Source of the DNA: JANMMJ01 sp031373255
GTDB taxonomy: Bacteria > Pseudomonadota > Alphaproteobacteria > Rhizobiales > Aestuariivirgaceae
Direction: 5' to 3'
NCBI GenBank assembly: GCA_031373255.1
Contig: JANMMJ010000068.1
Coordinates: 14,511-78,510 of the forward strand
Length of the DNA stretch: 64,000 nt
A program made the position numbers and the translations under genes. Under the pieces are notes generated by a model. The model was not told the origin of the DNA. It saw nothing but the letters and a program-made list of their open reading frames with translations, and did not search any database. How positions within the stretch are numbered: the stretch's first letter is position 1; every line of letters starts with the position of its first letter. Below, piece by piece: positions 42,756-50,005 of the stretch.

Positions 42756-43649
42756 TCAGTTTGAATAAGGCGCTTCAAGAAAGGCGCGGCGCTTTGTCTG
42801 GATGGCTTCCGCTTTCGCCTTGTCCGCCAGTACAAGTACGTCTTCCCATGTCCAGAGCCGATCCGTCAGACCTGCTGCCATTGCGGGAGTGCATTTGTTG
42901 AGGCTCTTGTGCTTCCGCATCCAGTTGTAGTGCACGAAGTAGAGCGCCAGCGCGTGGACATGGTTTTCGAGCTTGGTTGAGAAAGAATTCGTGAGTCTTG
43001 TAAACCGGCGCATCGCCATCCGCATCGTAAGGTTCTGGCGCTCAACGTAGAACGTGCTGACGTAATTTTCGTCCGGATCGCCTTCAACTCGTTGCTTTTG
43101 GATTCCTATATATTCTGCAGGACTGTATCGGCCTTTTGTGACGTATGACGCGGGTCCATAGACTTTGTGCAGTATGGCTTTGTCTACATCGCCGCCAAAG
43201 GCCCCCTCGACGGCTTCCAGATAAGTCTTGTGCCCGTCCGTCGTAAGTTGCACCCGGTTTGTGATCCGCGTCCGCACGTCATCGGTGAAGCCAATTGCGT
43301 ATTGGCTATCGCGACCGCCTGCCAGCCAAGAGAGGATCAACTTGCTATCGGCTTCAATCGCCGTCCACGTCCAAGTGTCGCCAGCCTCTTCCGGCGCGGA
43401 TTTGGCCGTCTTCAGATTTTTGGCCTTGGCGTAGCAGAAGCTCCAGATTTCATCGCACTGCACCCGCTTGGCATTTACGCCACGGACCATATCATCATGG
43501 AAGGCGCTGCAAACCGCGCCAACGTCTTCCAGGAGCTTGATCACGGTGTTTATCGAGACACCCGAGATACGAGAGGTTGATCGTATGGAAGACTCCTCAA
43601 CCAGCATATTGAGGATGTGAATCTGGGTTTTGAGGGGCAGTTTGTTCAT
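42756..43649 (-). CDS. IS1-family (InsB-like) transposase
   Basis: A 297-residue DDE transposase with an N-terminal helix-turn-helix (LNMLVEESSIRSTSRISGVSINTVIKLL). The catalytic core has Asp in VQCDEIWSF, Asp in LTTDGHKTYLE and Glu in FYVERQNLTMRM. It ends with a long basic helical part. The ATG at 43649 starts MNKLPLKTQ, the usual N-terminus; an upstream ATG at 43688 adds 13 residues. This group occurs widely in Hyphomicrobiales, often as a single gene with no obvious element ends. No second IS copy is in the window. It may mark how the island was inserted or be a domesticated copy. Confidence 0.85.
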   Translation of the reverse strand: MNKLPLKTQIHILNMLVEESSIRSTSRISGVSINTVIKLLEDVGAVCSAFHDDMVRGVNAKRVQCDEIWSFCYAKAKNLKTAKSAPEEAGDTWTWTAIEADSKLILSWLAGGRDSQYAIGFTDDVRTRITNRVQLTTDGHKTYLEAVEGAFGGDVDKAILHKVYGPASYVTKGRYSPAEYIGIQKQRVEGDPDENYVSTFYVERQNLTMRMAMRRFTRLTNSFSTKLENHVHALALYFVHYNWMRKHKSLNKCTPAMAAGLTDRLWTWEDVLVLADKAKAEAIQTKRRAFLEAPYSN

Positions 43650-43689
43650 GTGAGGAAAAATAGGCGTGAAAGTATCATTGTCAAGCATA

Positions 43690-43723
43690 AATGTCAGTTT
43701 AAGGACTTGTATTTATTGACATT
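43690..43723 (+). promoter_or_regulatory. Inverted repeat upstream of higB, candidate autoregulatory operator
   Basis: AATGTCA (43690-43696) and TGACATT (43717-43723) form an inverted repeat with 20 bases between, in an AT-rich stretch 34-67 bases before higB. A TTGACA (-35 like) overlaps the right arm. HigA-type antitoxins bind such dyads to repress their own operon. The -10 box is not clear. Confidence 0.4.
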
Positions 43724-43756
43724 GAACTATATAAGAATCAACGCTATAACACCCGG

Positions 43757-44053
43757 ATGGATGTCGTGTTTGCAGACCAAAAGCTGGCGCTGGTCGAAAC
43801 AGAAGAAGCAGGCAAAACCAAATTGCCAGTTTCAGTGATTCAATCTGCGCGGCGGAAGCTGACTGTGTTGCGTGCCGCAATAGACGACCGTTCTCTGCGG
43901 AACTGGAAGAGCCTCCACTACGAGAAACTCAAAGGAGATCGCGACGGACTTCGCTCAATCCGTTTGAACGACCAATATCGAATGATTTTATCGCTGGACG
44001 AAACCACTAACCCCCAGACCGCCACCATATTGGCGATTGAGGATTACCACTGA
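43757..44053 (+). CDS. higB: HigB-type toxin (RelE/ParE superfamily)
   Basis: A 98-residue protein of the RelE/ParE fold, a ribosome-dependent mRNA interferase in its best known relatives. LRNWKSLHYEKLKGDRDGLRSIRLNDQYRMILSLD contains the family core, with RxIRLNDQYRM as the most conserved strand. Toxin-before-antitoxin order is that of higBA. The stop overlaps the antitoxin start (TGATG), so the two are translated together. The A+T content and codon choice differ from the flanking H4MPT genes. Confidence 0.85.
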   Translation: MDVVFADQKLALVETEEAGKTKLPVSVIQSARRKLTVLRAAIDDRSLRNWKSLHYEKLKGDRDGLRSIRLNDQYRMILSLDETTNPQTATILAIEDYH

Positions 44054-45201
44054 TGCCCCAGATCAAGCCCGTGCCCGTTGACCATCCAGGCACGTTCATC
44101 AAGGAAGAGCTAGAGGCCCGAGGCTGGGAACAGGTGGACCTTGCGTACATTCTTGGTGTCTTGCCTCAGGCGTTAAGTCCTCTGCTTTCGGGGAAGGCAA
44201 GCATTACGCCGGACATGGCAGCGTCTTTGGGAGCGGCGTTCGACATGCAGGCCGATTTCTTCGCCAATCTTCAAAAGATGTATGACTTGCACAAAGCGAA
44301 GCCCGTTGATCCGGGCGTGCGCACTCGTGCTTCATGGGTCTCCTATTTCCCGGTTCGGGATATGATCAAGCGTAGGTGGATCGAAGATACAGAACCCGGT
44401 CTCTTGGATTTGCAGATGATGCGATTTTTTGGGAAGAACCGCATTGAAGATATTCCGTGGATTGGCAGTGGCGAGATTGTCCCTACCGCGTTCAAGAAGA
44501 GCGGTGACTATGAGTCGTCCATCGGGCCTCTCCAGTACACATGGCTACATCGCGTAATAAAGATCGCTGAGACCGTTAGCGCACCATTATATTCCGAGGA
44601 GAAGCTGCGCGGCAGCTTGTCCAAAATCAGAAGCCATCTTCTTGATAGGGACGACTTGAAGCACATCCCTGGTATTTTGCAGGAGGCAGGCGTTCGCTTT
44701 ATTCTGGTCGAGGCACTGCCGGGATCAAAAATTGATGGTGTATGTGTGTGGATCGATGGCCAGCCCGCAATTGGTATGACTACTCGATTGGACCGCCTCG
44801 ACAATTTTGCATTTGTGCTTAGGCACGAGTGTGAACACGTACTTAGAGGCGATGGGCGGGATGTGGCCTTTGCGCCAGTTGATAACGAAATGAAGACTGA
44901 CCCTGACTCGGGAGACGGTCCCGAAATAGAACGACGCGCAAACGAGGCAGCGGCGGAGTTTTGTGTTTCAAGGCAGCATTTGACATCCTTCATTCTTCGC
45001 AAAAGCCCCTTTATATCGGAGCAGGACGTTCTAGCTTTTGCTGCAAGAATGGAGATTCATCCTGCTATTGTCGTTGGTCAGGTGCAGCACAAGACCAACA
45101 AGTACAATTGGCTGCGCAAGTATCAGATTAGCGTTCGAGATCACTTGTCTGGATGGAAGTATGTTGACGGCTGGGGTCGTCAATGCCCCACTGGTCTTTA
45201 G
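44053..45201 (+). CDS. higA: HigA-type antitoxin fused to an ImmA/IrrE metallopeptidase
   Basis: A 382-residue fusion. Residues 8-75 form an XRE helix-turn-helix of the HigA type (HPGTFIKEELEARGWEQVDLAYILGV and LSPLLSGKASITPDMA). Residues 175-320 form an ImmA/IrrE zinc protease domain with HECEH near 258 and EIERRANEAAAEFCV near 296 as metal ligands. Ordinary HigA has about 100 residues. The protease part could cleave the antitoxin or another repressor upon a signal, as ImmA does. It overlaps higB by 3 bases and is followed 9 bases later by a small gene. Confidence 0.85.
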   Translation: MPQIKPVPVDHPGTFIKEELEARGWEQVDLAYILGVLPQALSPLLSGKASITPDMAASLGAAFDMQADFFANLQKMYDLHKAKPVDPGVRTRASWVSYFPVRDMIKRRWIEDTEPGLLDLQMMRFFGKNRIEDIPWIGSGEIVPTAFKKSGDYESSIGPLQYTWLHRVIKIAETVSAPLYSEEKLRGSLSKIRSHLLDRDDLKHIPGILQEAGVRFILVEALPGSKIDGVCVWIDGQPAIGMTTRLDRLDNFAFVLRHECEHVLRGDGRDVAFAPVDNEMKTDPDSGDGPEIERRANEAAAEFCVSRQHLTSFILRKSPFISEQDVLAFAARMEIHPAIVVGQVQHKTNKYNWLRKYQISVRDHLSGWKYVDGWGRQCPTGL

Positions 45202-45210
45202 GAGATTGGC

Positions 45211-45705
45211 ATGGCCACTTTGGATGAACAAATCCTTCGCGCTTGGGATGAATGGGAGGAGACGACAGGGGCCGAGGCTAACAATCCCGATGATTTCCTT
45301 GCCTGGGCAATGGATCACAAGAAACTAGTTCCTCGACTGCAAGATATACGTCAGATATTTCGCAAGCAAGTTACCAACGTATTGCGTCAAGCAATGCGTA
45401 AAGACACTGACGGCTTTTCTTACCGTGCCAAACAATGCGTGGCGGTTAGTGAAAAGGGCATGCAGCTGCGCCTTTGGTTCGACACTGACAAGGGTGGTAC
45501 CCCCAATCTCCGTCAGAAGGCCGTTCGCCAACGCCGCGATGCAATCGCTTCTGATGTGTATCGGGCGGTATGCGACGCCGAGCACATGAACAAATCCTTC
45601 CCTGACGATTCCCAGTTGAATTTTCTAACCGATTTCAGCGATGACATTGCGGAGCGACGGGCCGCAGAGCTTTTAAAGCAAGACAGGGATGATGTGGCAG
45701 CGTAA
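45211..45705 (+). CDS. Uncharacterised small protein of the HigBA island
   Basis: A 164-residue acidic and helical protein (MATLDEQILRAWDEWEETTG). There is no signal peptide or membrane segment. A basic part in the middle (NLRQKAVRQRRDAIASD near 99-116) might contact nucleic acid. AGGAG lies before the start. It follows the HigA-ImmA gene by 9 bases and its stop overlaps the next gene's start (TAATG), so four genes form one transcript. I do not recognise the family. Confidence 0.72.
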   Translation: MATLDEQILRAWDEWEETTGAEANNPDDFLAWAMDHKKLVPRLQDIRQIFRKQVTNVLRQAMRKDTDGFSYRAKQCVAVSEKGMQLRLWFDTDKGGTPNLRQKAVRQRRDAIASDVYRAVCDAEHMNKSFPDDSQLNFLTDFSDDIAERRAAELLKQDRDDVAA

Positions 45706-45929
45706 TGGCTAAAGGGCCACGAGGCGAAAGGCGACCTGCCGATGTGAACGCCCGAGCAGTTATGATCGCTCGGATTGCGACGGGCGAAATTGAAGATACG
45801 TTAGGGAAGACCCCAGAAAGAGCCAAGGGCGGGATAAAAGGAGCAAAGGCACGGGCGGTCAGTCTCACGCCACAGCAGCGGTCAGAAATAGCTCGGGCAG
45901 CCGCGACGGTGCGCTGGAAAAAGAACTAG
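45705..45929 (+). CDS. Small basic protein with KGGxxGAKARA-type C-terminus
   Basis: A 74-residue protein. The N-terminus MAKGPRGERRPADVNARAVMIARIATGEIED and the C-terminus GIKGAKARAVSLTPQQRSEIARAAATVRWKK match a small basic family common in Hyphomicrobiales and on mobile DNA. The tail resembles a short DNA- or RNA-binding helix pair. Its ATG overlaps the preceding stop. Function unknown. It is the last gene of the island operon. Confidence 0.75.
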   Translation: MAKGPRGERRPADVNARAVMIARIATGEIEDTLGKTPERAKGGIKGAKARAVSLTPQQRSEIARAAATVRWKKN

Positions 45930-45971
45930 AACCGCTCGCCACAATCAAGCTGAGGCACTACCAATAAAACG

Positions 45972-46547
45972 GTGCCTTTGATTCGCGAAACCATCATCAC
46001 CACGATGGACAGGCAGGGCCGTGTCCAGATAGCACCTCTTGGCCTGATCGCCGAAGGTGAGGATTGGATCATTGCGCCGTTTCGCCCGTCGGTGACGCTC
46101 GATAATCTCGAGCAGGTGCCCTTCGCCGCCGCCAGCCATACTGACGATGTCAGGATCTTTGCCGGCTGCCTGACCGGCCGCCACGATTGGCCGGTTGAAC
46201 CATGTGACACGATTGCAGTGCCGCGCCTGTCAAATGCGCTGAGTCATTGGGAACTGGAAGTCGTCGAGCGCATCGAACACGAGCAACGCCCGCGCTTCCG
46301 CTGCCGCATCGCCCATGCCGCAACCCACGCACCATTCCCGGGCTACACCAGGGCTAAATTTGCTGTGATCGAGGCCGCAATCCTCTCAAGCCGCCTTCAC
46401 ATGCTGCCGCGTGAAAAGGTCGAATCCGAAATTGCCTACCTCCGCATCGCGATAGAAAAAACCGCCAGCCCCGCCGACCACGAAGCATGGGGCTGGCTCA
46501 TGCAGAAGATCGCCGATTACTATGAGCCGAAGGAAAAGGGAGCCTGA
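45972..46547 (+). CDS. DUF447-family protein of the H4MPT gene set (Orf7-like)
   Basis: A 191-residue protein. DUF447 proteins are flavin-reductase-fold proteins shared by methanogens and methylotrophs. IRETIITTMDRQGRVQIAPLGLI at the start and RPSVTLDNLEQVPFAAASHTDDVRIFAGCLTG near 37-68 are typical. SRLHMLPREKVESEIAYLRIAIEKTA follows in the helical C-terminus. Start is GTG 45972, but no good ribosome binding site precedes it, perhaps because the island replaced the original upstream region. A terminator overlaps its stop. Mutants of the matching gene in Methylorubrum are impaired in C1 metabolism, as far as I recall. Confidence 0.85.
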   Translation: MPLIRETIITTMDRQGRVQIAPLGLIAEGEDWIIAPFRPSVTLDNLEQVPFAAASHTDDVRIFAGCLTGRHDWPVEPCDTIAVPRLSNALSHWELEVVERIEHEQRPRFRCRIAHAATHAPFPGYTRAKFAVIEAAILSSRLHMLPREKVESEIAYLRIAIEKTASPADHEAWGWLMQKIADYYEPKEKGA

Positions 46548-46562
46548 GGCTCCCTTCTTGTC
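46538..46562 (+). terminator. Terminator overlapping the DUF447 gene stop
   Basis: GGGAGCC (46538-46544) and GGCTCCC (46548-46554) form a perfect stem, with the TGA stop as loop, followed by TTCTTGT. It lies between convergent genes (the DUF447 gene and fae). Confidence 0.65.
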
Positions 46563-46650
46563 ATTTGTCGAAACCGAAGATGGCAGCCAACCGGCGAAGG
46601 AGTCCGGGAGGCATAGGCTCCGGAGTAACCTCCTCGCGATTGGGTCTCTC

Positions 46651-47160
46651 CTAAGCGCCGAACGGGTGCTTGACCGAATCGCGCTTCTTGGTGACTTCCG
46701 AAGCCTTCGGAATGCCCTTCACGGCGCGCTCGATCGATTCCTTCACGGCCTTGTAGTTGTATTCCTGGATCTTCTTGTCGTCTTCGGCTTCCCAATGGAT
46801 GAACACGCCGACGCAGATGAAGATGTCATCGGCTTCCTTGGCGGGGATCGTTCCATCGGCAACTGAATCCTGCACGGCCTTGGCGACGGCGTATTGCGCC
46901 GGTCCGAACATCTGCACGGCCTGCTTGGCGCCCTTGATCGTCACCTTGTTGAACATCACCGTGTTCGGCTTGCACGGCAGGTTCGGTGCGATCACGGCGA
47001 GAAGCGATGTGAAGCCGTCCTTGTTGTTTGTCAGGCAGTTCACAAACGCATGCTCGACCGAGCTTCCGCGTGGCCCGATGATGAGATCGATATGCGCGAC
47101 CTCGTTGCCATCGCCGACCAGCGATTCGCCGACCATCAATTTCGAAATTTTCTTTACCAT
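46651..47160 (-). CDS. fae: Formaldehyde-activating enzyme
   Basis: A 169-residue enzyme that condenses formaldehyde with H4MPT to methylene-H4MPT. The catalytic His23 is in VAHIDLIIGPRGSSVEHAFVN. Further signatures are PNLPCKPNTVMFNKVTIKGAKQAVQMFGPAQ near 70-100 and VGVFIHWEAEDDKKIQEYNYKA near 122-143. The ATG at 47160 has GGAGG upstream. It is separated from the upstream CitG-like gene by 154 bases that contain a 20-base imperfect palindrome, so it probably has its own promoter, as suits a very abundant enzyme. Confidence 0.96.
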   Translation of the reverse strand: MVKKISKLMVGESLVGDGNEVAHIDLIIGPRGSSVEHAFVNCLTNNKDGFTSLLAVIAPNLPCKPNTVMFNKVTIKGAKQAVQMFGPAQYAVAKAVQDSVADGTIPAKEADDIFICVGVFIHWEAEDDKKIQEYNYKAVKESIERAVKGIPKASEVTKKRDSVKHPFGA

Positions 47161-47198
47161 TGCCTCATTCCTCCCTGGCATGAACCATGTTTCGCAAT

Positions 47199-47218
47199 GC
47201 CACCGGACATCCAGTGGC
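47199..47218 (-). promoter_or_regulatory. Imperfect palindrome upstream of fae
   Basis: GCCACCGGA-CA-TCCAGTGGC is a 9-bp inverted repeat with one mismatch, 39-58 bases before the fae start. It could be an operator or a leader hairpin. Confidence 0.4.
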
Positions 47219-47314
47219 CAGACGTAACCTATCCTTGTTCGCAGCGCCCGCGCATATCGCCGGACCGGTTGGCCAGATAGCGGCAGAGCATTCCGCCATC
47301 CTTAATCAACCACT

Positions 47315-48154
47315 CTATCGGCTTCGCTGCAAGATGCTGAGCAGGCTTTCGCAAAAAAGAGTTGCAACGGTGAGATCGGCGGACGTCCCGGGATTGAGGC
47401 CTCTGGCCTTGATCTCGCTGTCAAATTCGAGAAGCAGTCCGAGCCGGTCCGGGGCCGTCTTGAGCATTGGTATGATGTGCTCTGCCTTCAGTCTGACCCA
47501 ATCTGCCTGCGCTGCGCCCCATTTCCGCACGATATGTGTGTCCGGAAAGGCCGCCAGATAGGCGAGGTAGGTGGCAGTCGCCGGCCACCAGATCTCGCGG
47601 TTTTCGCGCTGTGCCTGCTGAAGCGCCGGCAGCCCGGTTGCGAACATGTCGATATATCCATCTGCGTAGGCCTTCGCGATCCGGTCGCGGCTCTGGGCCT
47701 CCGCCATGATCTGGCGGAGCGGAAGCTTCGGCGCCGCGCCAAGATCGCTGCCATCGACCTTTCCCATGCCCCCCGGATTGGCATGGCGGATGGCTTTGAA
47801 CACCTTTTCCGCGTCCGCGATAGTGAGCGATTCGAGCGTGTTTTGGAGTGTTTTTTGCACGTTTTTGGCGTCATTTAAGCGCTCAAATACGCGTGCAAGC
47901 GGCGCGCAAAGCAGCACGATCCCGAGGTTGGTATTGGTGCCCGCTGCCGCCATGGAGGCTTCAACCGCGCCCAGGATGCGATCCCCTATGGTACTGTTTT
48001 CCTTCGTCAAAGGCCCCGCCGCGGCGTCGGCGCTACGCAGGAAATGCGCCGCCTCCATGTCGTGCCCGCCCGCGAAAATATGCACGTTTCCGGGCTTTGG
48101 AGCGTCGATTTCGGCCCTGCAAGCCAAAATAAAGGCCCGGCCGGTTATGTTCAT
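47315..48154 (-). CDS. CitG/MdcB-like triphosphoribosyl-dephospho-CoA synthase family protein
   Basis: A 279-residue member of the family that makes the phosphoribosyl prosthetic group of citrate lyase and malonate decarboxylase. APKPGNVHIFAGGHDM near 18, GAVEASMAAAGTNTNLGIVLLCAPLA near 62 and HANPGGMGKVDGSDLGAAP near 120 are typical. No lyase genes are nearby. In methylotrophs this gene belongs to the H4MPT set, so it may attach a phosphoribosyl group in H4MPT or methanofuran synthesis. Its start overlaps the stop of the ATP-grasp gene by 4 bases (ATGA). Confidence 0.82.
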   Translation of the reverse strand: MNITGRAFILACRAEIDAPKPGNVHIFAGGHDMEAAHFLRSADAAAGPLTKENSTIGDRILGAVEASMAAAGTNTNLGIVLLCAPLARVFERLNDAKNVQKTLQNTLESLTIADAEKVFKAIRHANPGGMGKVDGSDLGAAPKLPLRQIMAEAQSRDRIAKAYADGYIDMFATGLPALQQAQRENREIWWPATATYLAYLAAFPDTHIVRKWGAAQADWVRLKAEHIIPMLKTAPDRLGLLLEFDSEIKARGLNPGTSADLTVATLFCESLLSILQRSR

Positions 48155-49065
48155 CCCGCAGCCTTCAGCGCGCCCTGTGACCTCACATGGGCCACCAGCG
48201 CCGCGGCGATCTCGCGTGCGATATTGACCGGCGTCACCTTCTGTAGCCCGGCCCAGGCCGGCATGCTGTTGACCTCGAGCACCAGGTACTCGCCGTCCGC
48301 ATTCCGGATAATATCGACTCCGCAAAAATTTGCCCCGACCGCCTCCGCCGCCCGCCCCGCAATCGATCCAAGCTCGGCATCGATGATGGCGGCACAGGGC
48401 TTTCCGCCCTGTTTGACGTTGGTGATCCAATGGCTGCTGGCGCGCCGCATTGCGGCAACCAGCCGCCCGTTGATGACGAACACGCGGTAATCGTGAAACT
48501 GAGGTCCCGCCGCGGCAACGAAGCGTTGCAGGTAATAGACCCCGGAAACCGCCTGCTCGTCCGGCAGGTCCTCCACGCCTGAAATCAGCTTCAATCCACG
48601 GCCCTGCGAACCGAATAATGGCTTGAGCACAAGATTGCCGCGTTCTGCCTCGCGTTTGACAATTTCGGCGGCATCGGCGCGGTTCTCGACCGTCCAGGTA
48701 GGCGGCGTGGCAATAGCAGCCTGATGCAGCAGAAAGCTCGTCATCGACTTGTCAACGCAGCATTCGACGGTACGCGCGTCGTTCCACACGGTTACCCCGC
48801 TACGCCGCAGCGCATGGAGCAGGCCAAGCCTTTTGGTGACGGCTTCAAAGCTGCCTTCGGAAACCGTGCGCACCAGAACCGCGTCAGGCATGCCGCCGGG
48901 AATCGAAAGTCCGGAGAGCTGCGACGTATCGAACTCGCAATCTTGAAGCCGCATGGTTTGCGGCTGCGCACCAAGCCGCCTCATGTGGGTGGAGATGGTC
49001 TTCGCGTGACCGTCGCGAGGTTCGGCAAAGATGACGATCCGCGGTCCCTCAGGCAAACGAGGCAT
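48151..49065 (-). CDS. RimK-like ATP-grasp ligase of the H4MPT cluster
   Basis: A 304-residue ATP-grasp enzyme. ATP and magnesium binding residues are seen in NLVLKPLFGSQGRGLKLI near 145-162, YYLQRFV near 182, FHDYRVFVING near 195 and FCGVDIIRNADGEYLVLEVNSMPAW near 250-275. The RimK group adds glutamate to proteins or cofactors; archaeal relatives (MptN type) add glutamate to H4MPT. The ATG at 49065 overlaps the end of mch by 17 bases. A role in glutamylation of the cofactor or methanofuran fits both family and context. Confidence 0.85.
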   Translation of the reverse strand: MPRLPEGPRIVIFAEPRDGHAKTISTHMRRLGAQPQTMRLQDCEFDTSQLSGLSIPGGMPDAVLVRTVSEGSFEAVTKRLGLLHALRRSGVTVWNDARTVECCVDKSMTSFLLHQAAIATPPTWTVENRADAAEIVKREAERGNLVLKPLFGSQGRGLKLISGVEDLPDEQAVSGVYYLQRFVAAAGPQFHDYRVFVINGRLVAAMRRASSHWITNVKQGGKPCAAIIDAELGSIAGRAAEAVGANFCGVDIIRNADGEYLVLEVNSMPAWAGLQKVTPVNIAREIAAALVAHVRSQGALKAAG

Positions 49066-50005
49066 CGAGAAGGTCCTGTGCAATCATGCCGGATCTGTAG
49101 GTCTCGCCGCTCTGCAGCGAGGTCACCATCACGCTGGCTGGGCTGAACAGCAGTGGATCGATGGCGTAGAAATCACCGTTGAAGGCCTTGAAAACGTCGG
49201 CAAATGGCCGTCCGTAGTCGCGCGAACTCTTGCTGGGCAAGCTTTCGGCCAGCGCTTTGGCGGCCTCGTCGGGTCCTCTGACAAAAAGCTGCACCTGTCC
49301 GCCGTAGATGATGGCGTCGTTGGTTCGGCCCATGGACGTCACAAAATCGGGATGCGGCGGGCACAGTGGCGCCGAAGCCAGTCCCTCGACAATATCGGGT
49401 AGCGGAAAATGCAGTGTATGGGCCTTGTGCAGGGCAACTTCGAGCACACGGGCGACCACTTGCACCGAGCCTGCGAGGCTCTGTGTCGGTGCATAGATAA
49501 TCGTTAGATCCTCAACATGAACATGGCAGTCATGGGCCAGCATGGCGACGATTTCGGCAGGCGGCGGTGTGTCAGTTTCCAGCACGATGGTGGCGTGCCG
49601 TGATGTATCGCGATAGCCGATTTCGCCGAAGATAACTTCCTTCTGCGCCAACGCGCGGGCCGGACCGGAGCCCAGCGAAAAATACTTGTCCGCCGAAAGG
49701 CTCCACCCGGCATACTGGCTGGCAAGACAGGCGATTACCGGCTGTGACGAACGCACGATCAGCCGCCATGGCCAGGAGGGCGAGGCCATGTCGGGCCCGA
49801 TATGAATGGCACCAAGTCCACCCATGCAGATGGATGCAATCTTGACGCCGGCGGCGATGCTGCCGCGCTCGCGGGCGCCCGCGTCGATCAGCCTTTCGCC
49901 GCTCGGGCCGCGAACCGCCTCAATGCCTTGCGTTCCCGACTCCGCAACGAGTTCTTCGGTCAGCTGGAAAGCGCGATCATTTATGCTGTAGGCCTTCACT
50001 CTCAT
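49049..50005 (-). CDS. mch: Methenyl-H4MPT cyclohydrolase
   Basis: A 318-residue enzyme that hydrolyses methenyl-H4MPT to formyl-H4MPT. Family patterns are DAGARERGSIAAGVKIASICMGGLG near 40, SSQPVIACLASQYAGWSL near 86, YFSLGSGPARALAQKE near 107, and PHPDFVTSMGRTNDAIIYGG near 215. It overlaps the upstream ATP-grasp gene by 29 bases and the downstream one by 17. Length matches bacterial Mch. It works between MtdB and the Fhc complex. Confidence 0.96.
   Translation of the reverse strand: MRVKAYSINDRAFQLTEELVAESGTQGIEAVRGPSGERLIDAGARERGSIAAGVKIASICMGGLGAIHIGPDMASPSWPWRLIVRSSQPVIACLASQYAGWSLSADKYFSLGSGPARALAQKEVIFGEIGYRDTSRHATIVLETDTPPPAEIVAMLAHDCHVHVEDLTIIYAPTQSLAGSVQVVARVLEVALHKAHTLHFPLPDIVEGLASAPLCPPHPDFVTSMGRTNDAIIYGGQVQLFVRGPDEAAKALAESLPSKSSRDYGRPFADVFKAFNGDFYAIDPLLFSPASVMVTSLQSGETYRSGMIAQDLLDASFA

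Larger units (their letters stand above)
42744..45971. mobile_element. Lower-GC island with transposase and toxin-antitoxin genes
   Basis: Five genes (transposase, HigB, HigA-ImmA, two small proteins) lie between two H4MPT genes that are neighbours in other methylotrophs. Base composition is visibly richer in A and T than in the flanking genes. The left edge is only 12 bases from the stop of the DHPS-like gene, and the right edge lies just before the DUF447 gene, whose ribosome binding site is weak. I could not find terminal inverted repeats or target duplications, so the exact limits are uncertain. Confidence 0.65.

Noticed and set aside
42744..43756. Terminal inverted repeats of the transposase element
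   Set aside because: The similar strings around TCAGTTT at 42757 and 43695 are in direct, not inverted, orientation and are too short to be convincing.
46604..46630. Terminator for fae on the - strand
   Set aside because: GGAGG/CCTCC arms can pair, but the inner part is irregular and there is no U-run.
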